Origin: a virus
IMG/VR virus record: IMGVR_UViG_3300042865_000711
Coordinates: 1-43,278 of that record
Length of the DNA: 43,278 bases
Direction: 5' to 3' (one strand)
Shown piece by piece: positions 33,100 through 38,866 of this stretch (position 1 is the stretch's first letter; every line of letters begins with the position of its first letter). The position numbers and the translations under genes are program-made. A model generated the notes under the pieces. It was given only the letters and a program-made list of their open reading frames with translations. It had not been told where the DNA came from and did not search any database.

Positions 33100-33160
33100 A
33101 AGTCCGCAGTTTACCCTAAGTTGCCTATTTTATAGGCACCTGCGGACTTTTGCGGACTTT
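33100..33160 (-). promoter_or_regulatory. TerS promoter region: perfect 17-bp palindrome and three 9-mers
   Basis: A perfect palindrome TGCCTATAAAATAGGCA (33122-33138) lies upstream of -10 TAAACT (33113-33108) and the ATG at 33099. Around it are three copies of a 9-mer: two direct copies TGCGGACTT (33141-33149 and 33151-33159) and one inverted AAGTCCGCA (33100-33108). The site may combine late-promoter control with terminase recognition. Confidence 0.55.
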
Positions 33161-33201
33161 TGTGCGGGTTGATTCCGCTCTAACTTATTGATTTTGCACG
33201 T

Positions 33202-33224
33202 AAAAAAGCCCAACTTAATGGGCT
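33202..33224 (-). terminator. Rho-independent terminator for RadC unit
   Basis: On the minus strand AGCCCA, loop TTAAGT, TGGGCT, then six T (plus-strand A tract at 33202-33207). It stands between the small gene at 33301 and the terminase promoter and so separates the accessory minus-strand unit from the late operon. Confidence 0.7.
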
Positions 33225-33300
33225 GTTTTGCTGATCAAAATTGCTGCCAGTTTGCCGCTTGCATGTCATCAAACCATTTGCAGGTCTCATCGAATACATC

Positions 33301-33468
33301 TCAGTCTCGCATATCTCCGTAGCCAATAAATGCGTGGTCCACGCGCTGGATATCATGCCGCGTATACACGCGGTAAGATTTGTTTGTGTCCCAGTCGTAC
33401 ATTACACCGTCAAACTTGGCCATGCTGCGTTTAACCATTCGATCTAAGTGTCTTACTGACAGTATCAT
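33301..33468 (-). CDS. Small protein with in-frame TGA; possible truncated gene
   Basis: A 55-residue protein with ribosome site AAAGGAG 8 nt before the ATG at 33468. It reads MILSVRHLDRMVKRSMAKFD, then VMYDWDTNKSYRVYTRHDI and ends GYGDMRD at a TGA. The same frame continues for 21 more codons that look coding (VFDETCKWFDDMQ, then AANWQQF) until a second TGA at 33235. A single base change, a sequencing error or stop read-through would join them. The phage uses TGA as a normal stop elsewhere. Function unknown; it is coupled to RadC. Confidence 0.5.
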   Translation of the reverse strand: MILSVRHLDRMVKRSMAKFDGVMYDWDTNKSYRVYTRHDIQRVDHAFIGYGDMRD

Positions 33469-33484
33469 TTTGCTTACTCCTTTA

Positions 33485-33985
33485 TTAAACCAATCCATGC
33501 ATTGCCATGCTCAGAGTCTTGCCACCATCTCCGGTGATTATGTGATCCAGCACCCTGACATCGACCAAAGCCAAGGCGGCTTTGAGGGTTTGGGTCAAGG
33601 TTTCGTCAGCGCGTGATGGCTTTATATCGCCGCTGGGGTGGTTATGTGTCAACACCACAGCAGCAGCGTTGTGCGCCAGTGCTGCGCGCACCACTTCGCG
33701 GGGGTATACGCTGGTTTGGGTTAGGGTGCCGTGGAACATATCATCAACGGCTATCATTCTGTTCTGTGAGTCCAGGAAAACAACGGCGAACACCTCTTTG
33801 TACTGGTCTACACGCTTTGCAGCATGCATAGCCAAATACTTGCAGATGTCATTGGGGCCGTGGAAGGCCTGCCCCTGTTCTTTCATGCGATTGGCCAAAA
33901 TAGCCATGGCCTGCTCAATGATGCTATCTTCCGTGCTAGCGGTCACTGTGTAGGGTGCTGCGTCTTGGCTTCTTACTTCGTGCAT
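33485..33985 (-). CDS. RadC-type JAB/JAMM domain protein
   Basis: A 166-residue protein; ATG at 33985 has AGGAG 7 nt before it. It holds the metal-binding JAMM core [18 protein letters not shown] (His114, His116, Ser124, Asp127) and the RadC family phrase [20 protein letters not shown]. The N-terminal helix-hairpin-helix of cellular RadC is missing, as in most phage and plasmid copies. The role of such proteins is not settled (suggested in DNA metabolism or anti-restriction). It is transcribed from a good promoter in a large palindrome (34034-34062). Confidence 0.75.
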   Translation of the reverse strand: MHEVRSQDAAPYTVTASTEDSIIEQAMAILANRMKEQGQAFHGPNDICKYLAMHAAKRVDQYKEVFAVVFLDSQNRMIAVDDMFHGTLTQTSVYPREVVRAALAHNAAAVVLTHNHPSGDIKPSRADETLTQTLKAALALVDVRVLDHIITGDGGKTLSMAMHGLV

Positions 33986-34033
33986 GTCTTTACTCCTGTT
34001 TGCGCCTTTTGCGTTATTGCTGGGCATGGTGCA

Positions 34034-34125
34034 ATTGTATACACTTTTTTGCACTTGTGCAAATTATTTTATTAGGGTTTTCCCTTATAAAATAATTTGC
34101 ACAAAGTCTAAAAACAATGCATGAT
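34034..34125. promoter_or_regulatory. Divergent promoters on a 17-bp-arm palindrome
   Basis: Arms TTGTGCAAATTATTTTA (34055-34071) and its exact complement (34088-34104) flank TTAGGGTTTTCCCTTA. Leftward promoter (for RadC): -35 TTGCAC (34062-34057), 17 bp, -10 TACAAT (34039-34034). Rightward promoter: -35 TTGCAC (34097-34102), 17 bp, -10 CATGAT (34120-34125). Both -35 boxes sit in the palindrome arms, so one bound regulator could control both. Confidence 0.6.
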
Positions 34126-34174
34126 AGAGCCCATGGACACGGCATAGGGCGGTGTCTAAAACCAAGGAATGAAA

Positions 34175-34399
34175 ATGACAACAATGTGCCATATTGATAT
34201 CGAAGCAGGAAAAATTACTTACACAACGGTGCCAGCGCCGAAGGTGGCGGACGAATACCACGCGCCGAATGCAAAGCAGTATTTTGAAAAGCGCGGCGTT
34301 AAAAAGCCCCAACCAATTCCAGTAACTGGTTGGTATTTCACCAAAATGTATATCACCCATGGAAACCAAGAAAACGGGCAGGCCGTAGCCTGGGTATAA
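34175..34399 (+). CDS. Small phage protein, unknown
   Basis: A 74-residue protein starting at the second ATG (34175), which has AAGGA at the proper distance; the first ATG at 34169 is too close. It has the stretch DIEAGKITYTTVPAPKVADE, then KKPQPIPVTGWYFTKMYITH. It is the first gene of the rightward unit from the palindromic promoter. No family recognised. Confidence 0.45.
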   Translation: MTTMCHIDIEAGKITYTTVPAPKVADEYHAPNAKQYFEKRGVKKPQPIPVTGWYFTKMYITHGNQENGQAVAWV

Positions 34400-34406
34400 A
34401 TAATAA

Positions 34407-34458
34407 GCCCCCTCGCCGGGGGCATAAATCGATGCCTCTTATGGGGGTATCGATTTAT
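34407..34458 (+). other. Two adjoining hairpins in front of 34477 gene
   Basis: Hairpin one: GCCCCC, loop TCGCC, GGGGGC (34407-34423). Hairpin two starts at the next base: ATAAATCGAT (34424-34433) paired with ATCGATTTAT (34449-34458), 10 perfect pairs. The ribosome site AAGGAG follows 5 nt later. No U-tract, so not a normal terminator; a translational or mRNA-stability element is possible. Confidence 0.45.
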
Positions 34459-34476
34459 CAACCAAGGAGTAAAAAA

Positions 34477-34782
34477 ATGGATTCAGTTACCACAAAATAC
34501 ACGAAGGGGCCATGGCGCGTGGAGCCATCGACCAGTGAAATCATAAACGTTGACCATGGGCGATTGCCTTTTGCAATCGTTTCAGGTCATACCCTGATTG
34601 GGGCAACCTACGAAAACGATGCAGACGCCCAACTTATCGCAGCAGCGCCCGATCTACTAGAGGCATTGCAAATTTGCGAGGGAAATATTTCCTCGCTTCT
34701 TGCATCAAATCACCCTAGGGTTTTTAGCAATTGGCTCGATGTTGTTCGCGCTGCTATCAAGAAAGCAACGGTGGCAGCATGA
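34477..34782 (+). CDS. Phage accessory protein with LIAAAPDLLEAL motif
   Basis: A 101-residue protein, ribosome site AAGGAG. It has the familiar phage layout TKGPWRVEPSTSEIINV, then GHTLIGATYENDADAQLIAA and APDLLEALQICEG, followed by a helical end. This fold is widely shared in tailed phages, with no known function. It overlaps the following gene by 4 nt (ATGA). Confidence 0.55.
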   Translation: MDSVTTKYTKGPWRVEPSTSEIINVDHGRLPFAIVSGHTLIGATYENDADAQLIAAAPDLLEALQICEGNISSLLASNHPRVFSNWLDVVRAAIKKATVAA

Positions 34783-35078
34783 GTAAATACAAAGAAATGA
34801 TAGCGGCAGGCGGCACACCACCTCAGCGGGTTACAAAAGAGCGCTTCTGGTTTCTTTTGGAGTGCCTGCCGCCCCTGAAATGGGTTCGCGAGAGAGGCGC
34901 AGAATCGTTTGCCATACTGGAGCCAGATATTGCTAATTTGCATACCCATTGCGTGCGCATTGGGGAACGGTATTACGAATTTTTGTGCCCTATCAGCACT
35001 ACGCACAGGGATCTAGTCGAAATTGTTAAGCCCAGCCACTATGCCCAAGGCGCAGAGGTTGCAGCGCCAAGCCAATAA
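34779..35078 (+). CDS. DUF1419-like small phage protein
   Basis: A 99-residue protein beginning MSKYKEMIAAGGTPPQRVTK; the ATG overlaps the previous stop. The stretch ERFWFLLECLPPLKWVRERG and AESFAILEPDIANLHTHCV, then RYYEF, resembles phage DUF1419 proteins (LPPxxW, SF-x-x-x-E, and a Tyr-rich turn). The link is by memory of the pattern only. A strong terminator follows. Confidence 0.5.
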   Translation: MSKYKEMIAAGGTPPQRVTKERFWFLLECLPPLKWVRERGAESFAILEPDIANLHTHCVRIGERYYEFLCPISTTHRDLVEIVKPSHYAQGAEVAAPSQ

Positions 35079-35098
35079 TTTATTTTTTAAAATGAAAA

Positions 35099-35127
35099 CC
35101 CCGCTATTTTCTGTAGCGGGTTTTTTT
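35099..35127. terminator. Strong bidirectional terminator
   Basis: CCCGCTA, loop TTTTCTG, TAGCGGG, then seven T on the plus strand; on the minus strand the stem is followed by a shorter T run. It ends the 34175-35078 unit and also lies at the end of the minus-strand gene 35126-35887. Confidence 0.8.
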
Positions 35128-35887
35128 ATTTGTACATCGGCTCAAGCCAAGCATGGTCGGCCGTAAATCCTGATAGCCATTCATCCGCTCTTTTTTTGTC
35201 TGTGAAAATCATTTTTGGAGCACCTGCGTGCGGTTTGTTTTTGGTCATGCCTTCCCACGCCACGGCATGCTTAGGCACTGCAAGGGCAGCGCACCAACCC
35301 TCCCACGCCCAACAAACAGGTGAGCCATAAGAATAGGGATTATTTTCACTTAACAGGTCGTCTTCGTTCCACCACTTGTTAAATTCTTCGGTCATGTCAA
35401 TTTTTTGTTTATTTGTTAGCTTTGGTGGATTTTTATCTCCAAAAATCAACGGGCGAATGACCGCCCGAGGTTCATGGGGCTTTGCGTTTGGGGTGGCAAT
35501 TTCGGCATAGTTGGGCTCGTCTTCGTTGCCAAAATAGAAGTGCCACGCCACAGGCTCCTGCTCCGCTTGCTTTACAAGTGCTGGCTGTGCGGGTGGGGTG
35601 GTGCTGTATTTGCGAATGGCCAAGCGCATGGCAGCAATGCCGTCGATAGTCCCGTCTGACTTTTCGACCCAACACTTTTGTAGGTCCATTTCGCTCGGCT
35701 CCTGCACAGGTGCTGCAAGGGCTTGCTTAATGGCGGTGATGGCGCGGTCTTGGATAAGCACCTCGCCAAGTTTCAATTCTCGCGCTGGTACTCCAAAACG
35801 AATACCCATTTCTTGAGTGATAACAATTATCTCTTTGGAGTTTTCCAACGCCTCCAGCGCTAGTTTCAATGCTTCGTCTTTATCCAT
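35126..35887 (-). CDS. Mosaic phage accessory protein
   Basis: A 253-residue protein; ATG at 35887 has AAGGAG. The front MDKDEALKLALEALENSKEI, then AITAIKQALAAPVQEP matches the front of the plus-strand 7396 gene. The middle is Pro-rich (TTPPAQPALVKQAEQEPVAW), and the C-terminus contains DMTEEFNKWWNEDDLL, PVCWAWEGWCAALAV and an acidic end. It is built from recombining modules common in phages; function unknown. It overlaps the gene at 35880 by 8 nt. Confidence 0.5.
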   Translation of the reverse strand: MDKDEALKLALEALENSKEIIVITQEMGIRFGVPARELKLGEVLIQDRAITAIKQALAAPVQEPSEMDLQKCWVEKSDGTIDGIAAMRLAIRKYSTTPPAQPALVKQAEQEPVAWHFYFGNEDEPNYAEIATPNAKPHEPRAVIRPLIFGDKNPPKLTNKQKIDMTEEFNKWWNEDDLLSENNPYSYGSPVCWAWEGWCAALAVPKHAVAWEGMTKNKPHAGAPKMIFTDKKRADEWLSGFTADHAWLEPMYK

Positions 35888-36173
35888 TGTTCTTCTCCTT
35901 GAGTTTGGTTTCGATGGCATCTGCGTAATCTTCGTAGTCTCGGACTCGCCCAATCTCATCGCTAACCAGTTCTTGTTTCTCATCATCCGTCAGTCCAACC
36001 CATTGCCGCTGTGCTGCGGGTGTTAGCTCCTGCATTTCCCCAGCGGCTACCCAATCAGCCACTTTTTGAAACTCGTCTGGCAAATCACCGCATGCCGCCA
36101 GTGTTTTTATGTCTCCTGCGACATCGACGCGGTTTAGCGTTACTTCTTCGGGCGCTTGGTCTTTGTTGATCAT
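35880..36173 (-). CDS. Small acidic phage protein
   Basis: A 97-residue acidic protein with the phrases VTLNRVDVAGDIKTLAACG, FQKVADWVAAGEMQEL and QWVGLTDDEKQELVSDE, ending EDYADAIETKLKEKNNG. It looks helical. Its ATG lies one base after the stop of a 17-residue hydrophobic reading frame, so translation may depend on it. No named family. Confidence 0.45.
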   Translation of the reverse strand: MINKDQAPEEVTLNRVDVAGDIKTLAACGDLPDEFQKVADWVAAGEMQELTPAAQRQWVGLTDDEKQELVSDEIGRVRDYEDYADAIETKLKEKNNG

Positions 36174-36174
36174 T

Positions 36175-36228
36175 TCAAGATGCTCTCTGAACGATTAAAT
36201 AAATCAAATAAATTATTACAAGTTCCAT
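36175..36228 (-). CDS. 17-residue hydrophobic micro-protein
   Basis: ATG at 36228 with a very good ribosome site (AAAGGAG, 6 nt spacing). It encodes MELVIIYLIYLIVQRAS, one membrane-spanning helix with a basic end. Its stop is 1 nt before the next gene, so it may be a leader for it, or a small membrane peptide in its own right. The ribosome site is the main support. Confidence 0.4.
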   Translation of the reverse strand: MELVIIYLIYLIVQRAS

Positions 36229-36243
36229 GATTTACTCCTTTCT

Positions 36244-36648
36244 TTAGTCTATCTTGCCGCCTGAAGCCAGAACCATCGCCATTGCGTGCTGAATTGCAGC
36301 TTCTTTGGTGCTATGCGCCATGGCTCTATCGAGTAGGATCAAATCAAATCTGTGACCCTCCCAAGTGTATGTGCAATACATTATGCTGCTATCTGCATCT
36401 GGAACAAAATACGAACTTCCCTTAGCTGGCGCAAAAGTCATTGGCTTTGGCACATCCATATCCCCAATTCGGATTGTCTCGGGCTTGCGACGGTATTCAG
36501 CAATATTGGACCAGCGTGGATTTTCATAAATATCAAGCCAAACGCTGCCACCCTTGTTTTTAAACTGCCACCGACTCCAAGGCGCTTCAGTTTCTGCCGC
36601 ATCCTGCGCATAAAGTGCCATGCTGGCCGCGTGTACGTGTCCTGTCAT
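36244..36648 (-). CDS. Phage accessory protein with EYRRKPETIRIGDMDVPKP block
   Basis: A 134-residue protein with AGGAG ribosome site. The middle block AEYRRKPETIRIGDMDVPKP, together with SVWLDIYEN before and SSYFVPDADSSIMYCTYTWE after it, is a small beta-rich domain found in many phage accessory proteins. The last third is helical. No known function. Confidence 0.5.
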   Translation of the reverse strand: MTGHVHAASMALYAQDAAETEAPWSRWQFKNKGGSVWLDIYENPRWSNIAEYRRKPETIRIGDMDVPKPMTFAPAKGSSYFVPDADSSIMYCTYTWEGHRFDLILLDRAMAHSTKEAAIQHAMAMVLASGGKID

Positions 36649-36696
36649 TTCAATACTCCTAGTTAAGTTTCATAGGTAAAGCGGTATTTCGGCACC

Positions 36697-36831
36697 TCAC
36701 CCGCAAATCATCAGGCATTCATGCGCCTGCTTGCATTCTTTGGTCTCACATTGAACATTGCTTTCTACAGCCGCAACAATGCATACCCCCGCCATTACCG
36801 CAATAAACACAATCATTGCAAATTTCACCAT
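36697..36831 (-). CDS. 44-residue membrane micro-protein with four spaced cysteines
   Basis: The protein reads MVKFAMIVFIAVMAGVCIVA, then a hydrophilic tail with Cys at 28, 33, 39 and 43 (QCETKECKQAHECLMICG). The start is a signal-anchor-like helix. The spacing C-x4-C-x5-C-x3-C looks designed for two disulfides or a metal site outside the membrane. It is under the hairpin-leader cassette at 36829-36885. It may be an exported small protein. No family known to me. Confidence 0.55.
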   Translation of the reverse strand: MVKFAMIVFIAVMAGVCIVAAVESNVQCETKECKQAHECLMICG

Positions 36832-36885
36832 TTTTTCTCTCCGGTTTAGGCTGCACCATGCAGCCAATACAAAAAATTATACATT
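36829..36885 (-). promoter_or_regulatory. Promoter-hairpin-RBS cassette (copy 1)
   Basis: -10 TATAAT (36881-36876) overlapping the stop codon of the upstream Ala-rich gene, then a perfect hairpin GGCTGCATGGTGCAGCC (36865-36849), then CCGGAGAG and ATG. The expected RNA start is a few nucleotides before the hairpin. About 51 of 57 bases match the plus-strand copy at 42930-42988. Confidence 0.6.
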
Positions 36886-37518
36886 AATTTCTGCGCAAAT
36901 ACGACTAAGTTCTTTTTTCTGCGCGTCCCATGCTGCTGCCCATGCTGCCCCTGCTGCGTCACATGCTGCGTCCCATGCTGCGGCCCCTGCTTTGGCCCGT
37001 GCTGCCAATGATGCGGCCTCTGCTGTGGCCTCTGCTGCTGCCCATACTGCGTCCCCTACTGCTGTCCCTGCGGCCCATGCTGCGGCCCATGCTGCGTCCC
37101 GTGCTGCCCATGCCGCCCATGCTGCGGTCTCTGCGGCCCATGCTGCGGCCTCTGCTGCTTCCTTTGCTGCGTCCCCTGCTGCTTCCTTTGCTGCGTCCCG
37201 TGCTGCTTTGAGCTCTTCATCTGTAGCAAGACCGTTGGCGTGCCGCTCAGCAACGTCCAGCGCTGCTACTAAGCGCGGGTCTTTCATCAGGTGCTGTACC
37301 TGCCTGGCGCACCAGACTGCAAAAAGTCGGATTTCTTTGTCATGCCCCTTTACTGCCTGCAAGCACCAAATCGCATCCTCTAACCCGTTTGAATCTAGTA
37401 TCGTCAAGAGTTTCAACGGCTCGTCGTCCGCTTTTGTTTTTCCTAGATGCTTCAAGAGATTGACCCATCCATCTTTGCACGGGCCTTTTTTGCGGATTTG
37501 TTTAAGTGTTGTTTGCAT
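36877..37518 (-). CDS. Ala-rich repeat protein, paralogue of 6149-6688
   Basis: A 213-residue protein. N-terminal domain about 1-108: MQTTLKQIRKKGPCKDGWVN, LLKHLGKTKADDEPLKLL, TILDSNGLEDAIWCLQAVKG, LFAVWCARQVQHLMKDPR. Then about 90 residues of Ala-rich repeats (AAWAAWAARDAAWAAAWAA and similar) and an end QKKELSRICAEI. It matches the 6149-6688 protein on both sides of the repeat, with a repeat about 40 residues longer. The leader has a small GC hairpin and CCGGAGAG like the other cassette genes. A link to putative immunity (Imm5-like) proteins is possible but unproven. Confidence 0.6.
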   Translation of the reverse strand: MQTTLKQIRKKGPCKDGWVNLLKHLGKTKADDEPLKLLTILDSNGLEDAIWCLQAVKGHDKEIRLFAVWCARQVQHLMKDPRLVAALDVAERHANGLATDEELKAARDAAKEAAGDAAKEAAEAAAWAAETAAWAAWAARDAAWAAAWAAGTAVGDAVWAAAEATAEAASLAARAKAGAAAWDAACDAAGAAWAAAWDAQKKELSRICAEINV

Positions 37519-37673
37519 TTTTTCTCTCCGGTTGCGCCCTACAGGGCGTTAAAAAATAGTTGATGGTGTTCTTAACCTCTAGCGGTCAGGCCTACTTTAA
37601 AAACTTCTCAGAGCCCTATCACGACATCGACTGTGACTAGCAGCCTTGTTTCGATCAACTCTTCTGATACTAA

Positions 37674-37782
37674 CCATCATTGAAGCGGGCTGGGCTTGAT
37701 TCCAGCTATCCGTCTTTAGGCCAATCTACGGATTCCAATGGCCAATATTGCGTTTCCTTCAACGCCGCCGCTTCAATGATGG
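37674..37782. ncRNA. Candidate structured RNA: 15-bp closing stem with three internal hairpins
   Basis: Perfect inverted repeat CCATCATTGAAGCGG (37674-37688) and CCGCTTCAATGATGG (37768-37782). Inside: GCTGG/CCAGC (37689-37693, 37702-37706), ATCCGT/ACGGAT (37708-37713, 37728-37733), and GCGTT/AACGC (37750-37754, 37761-37765). The whole would fold as a four-way junction on either strand. It lies in the gap 37519-37792 between minus-strand genes. A minus-strand frame through it also looks weakly coding (LKETQYWPLESVDWPKDG), so the RNA reading is not certain. Confidence 0.4.
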
Positions 37783-37792
37783 AACTGGCCTT

Positions 37793-37984
37793 TTACATCG
37801 CCAGCGCGGATGTCTTATTCAATTCTGTTTTGATAACGGGGCCATAGAATAAAAGCCCCGCCATTCGACCTCTGTCGTACTTTCTGGGGTACGCCCCTAA
37901 AATAATCGCATCACTGCCATCCATTCCAAGCGACTCAGGGCGCTCGTAAGATAGCAATGGTGCAATTAGCCAATAAATATTCAT
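37793..37984 (-). CDS. Small hypothetical protein
   Basis: A 63-residue protein: MNIYWLIAPLLSYERPESLG, DAIILGAYPRKYDRGRMAGL and a final LNKTSALAM. The ATG lies 8 nt after the hexapeptide-repeat gene stop with a spaced GGAAGAG. The same frame goes on past the TAA with codons that look coding, as at 33301. No family known. Coupled to the gene before it. Confidence 0.45.
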   Translation of the reverse strand: MNIYWLIAPLLSYERPESLGMDGSDAIILGAYPRKYDRGRMAGLLFYGPVIKTELNKTSALAM

Positions 37985-37991
37985 AAAATTA

Positions 37992-38432
37992 CTACTCTTC
38001 CCAACCGCCCGTCAGACCAAGGCGGACAACCTCAGACTGCAATGCCAAAGCTGCGGCCTTTACTACTGCGCTGTAAATGGTTTTGGATTCTTTCTCTGCT
38101 TTTTCGCAGAATAAACTTAAGCTACCCTTAAAGCAGCCTGCGCGGATTAATATTCCACCTGTGTGAATGTAGATGAATATGTTTCTCCCACTGCCGTCTA
38201 CATTAGACATAGACATAAATCTGATTACTTTAACGCCTTCGCAAGTAAACCTCTTCCCCACTTTTGTCCCGTGGCCCATGGTGGTACGGTTGCCCATGGT
38301 GGTACGGTTACCCATGGTGGTATCGTCGCCCATGGTGGTATCGTCGCCCATGGTGGTATCGTCGCCCATGGTGGCATCGTCGCCCATGGTGGCATCGTCG
38401 CCAAGATTTGCATTGTCTTTCACGCCATTCAT
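37992..38432 (-). CDS. Hexapeptide-repeat (left-handed beta-helix-like) protein
   Basis: A 146-residue protein with AAGGAG ribosome site. After MNGVKDNANLG the first half consists of hexapeptides: GDDATM twice, GDDTTM three times, GNRTTM twice, then GHGTKV. This follows the [I/L/V/M]-G-x-x-[T/S]-x rule of left-handed beta-helices. The second half (FTCEGVKVIRFMSMSNVDGS and SIYSAVVKAAALALQS-like helix) is a separate domain. The repeats come from 18-bp tandem DNA units. Binding or surface role is possible; none proven. Confidence 0.6.
   Translation of the reverse strand: MNGVKDNANLGDDATMGDDATMGDDTTMGDDTTMGDDTTMGNRTTMGNRTTMGHGTKVGKRFTCEGVKVIRFMSMSNVDGSGRNIFIYIHTGGILIRAGCFKGSLSLFCEKAEKESKTIYSAVVKAAALALQSEVVRLGLTGGWEE
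38275..38400. repeat. Seven tandem 18-bp units in hexapeptide gene
   Basis: Seven contiguous 18-bp units of the type CCCATGGTGGTATCGTCG (38275-38400). They differ at few positions: the first two carry GGTACGGTT, the last two GGCATCGTC. Each unit encodes one hexapeptide of the beta-helix gene on the minus strand. Unit number could change by slippage. Confidence 0.8.
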
Positions 38433-38434
38433 TT

Positions 38435-38530
38435 CTAACTCCTTAGTAAAACTTGGTGGCAGGCGCTTATCTCTGCGTCGTAGGGCGGCAATGCGGCCCG
38501 TTCGCTTGGTCGTAGCAGCCTACGATTCAC
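38435..38530 (-). CDS. Possible micro-protein upstream of hexapeptide gene
   Basis: From a GTG at 38530 the frame encodes 31 residues (VNRRLLRPSERAALPPYDAE, then ISACHQVLLRS), stopping 2 nt before the next ATG at 38432. The SD GGAGG is better spaced for an ATT (38548), which would add six hydrophobic residues. Codon use looks coding, but the start is uncertain. The 336-bp region 38531-38866 otherwise holds only promoters and hairpins (38603-38620, 38752-38767). Confidence 0.3.
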   Translation of the reverse strand: MNRRLLRPSERAALPPYDAEISACHQVLLRS

Positions 38531-38775
38531 CAAAAATAAAAAAAGAATTGAAGCCTCCAAGGTTTTTCTGATTGTGCAACACTGACCACAACACACATAA
38601 CCAAGATGTCAACACATCTTAGAACATCAGAACTTTTCTCAAGCGAATGAGCAGCCCGAGTCCCGTAATCTTAGCTATTCAACACCGGATTGCATCGATC
38701 TATAGCCATAAGATTCGTAAATGGATAGCTTCAAATCTTTTTTTACTTACAGCGCCATTTTTGTGGCGATGACGT

Positions 38776-38804
38776 ATTGTAATGCAAAAAATTTATTTAT
38801 TGAA
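38776..38804 (-). promoter_or_regulatory. Probable promoter for repeat-protein unit
   Basis: On the minus strand TTCAAT (38804-38799), 17 bp, TACAAT (38781-38776). It gives a long leader of about 240 nt before the GTG at 38530, with hairpins AAGATGT/ACATCTT (38603-38620) and CGCCA/TGGCG (38752-38767). It diverges from the XRE regulator, a typical early-switch layout. Confidence 0.45.
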
Positions 38805-38813
38805 CTTTTTTTC

Positions 38814-38866
38814 TAGGGGTAAACCCTAAGGTATTGCAGGTAAAAAAATTCTTGTATAATTTTTGT
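38814..38866 (+). promoter_or_regulatory. XRE promoter and operator candidate
   Basis: An inverted repeat TAGGG-GTAAA-CCCTA lies at 38814-38828. The -10 TATAAT (38855-38860) is only 6 nt before the ATG at 38867, so the XRE message should be leaderless. The -35 is weak (TTGCAG at 38834, 15-bp spacing). AAACCCTAA also occurs near the other divergent promoter at 34074 and similarly near TerS. Confidence 0.5.

Noticed and set aside
33301-33303. TGA recoded as a sense codon
   Set aside because: Many genes here end in TGA with tight ATGA overlaps, so general recoding is not likely; at most a local event.
36758-37552. Long plus-strand reading frame antisense to the Ala-rich gene (and frames at 6145-6501)
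   Set aside because: It exists only because GCN repeats are open in several frames; the minus-strand protein has a conserved non-repeat domain, a ribosome site and a paralogue.
38275-38400. CRISPR-like array
   Set aside because: Units of 18 bp are directly contiguous with no spacers and encode hexapeptides in frame. The same holds for the 21-bp units at 43064-43278.
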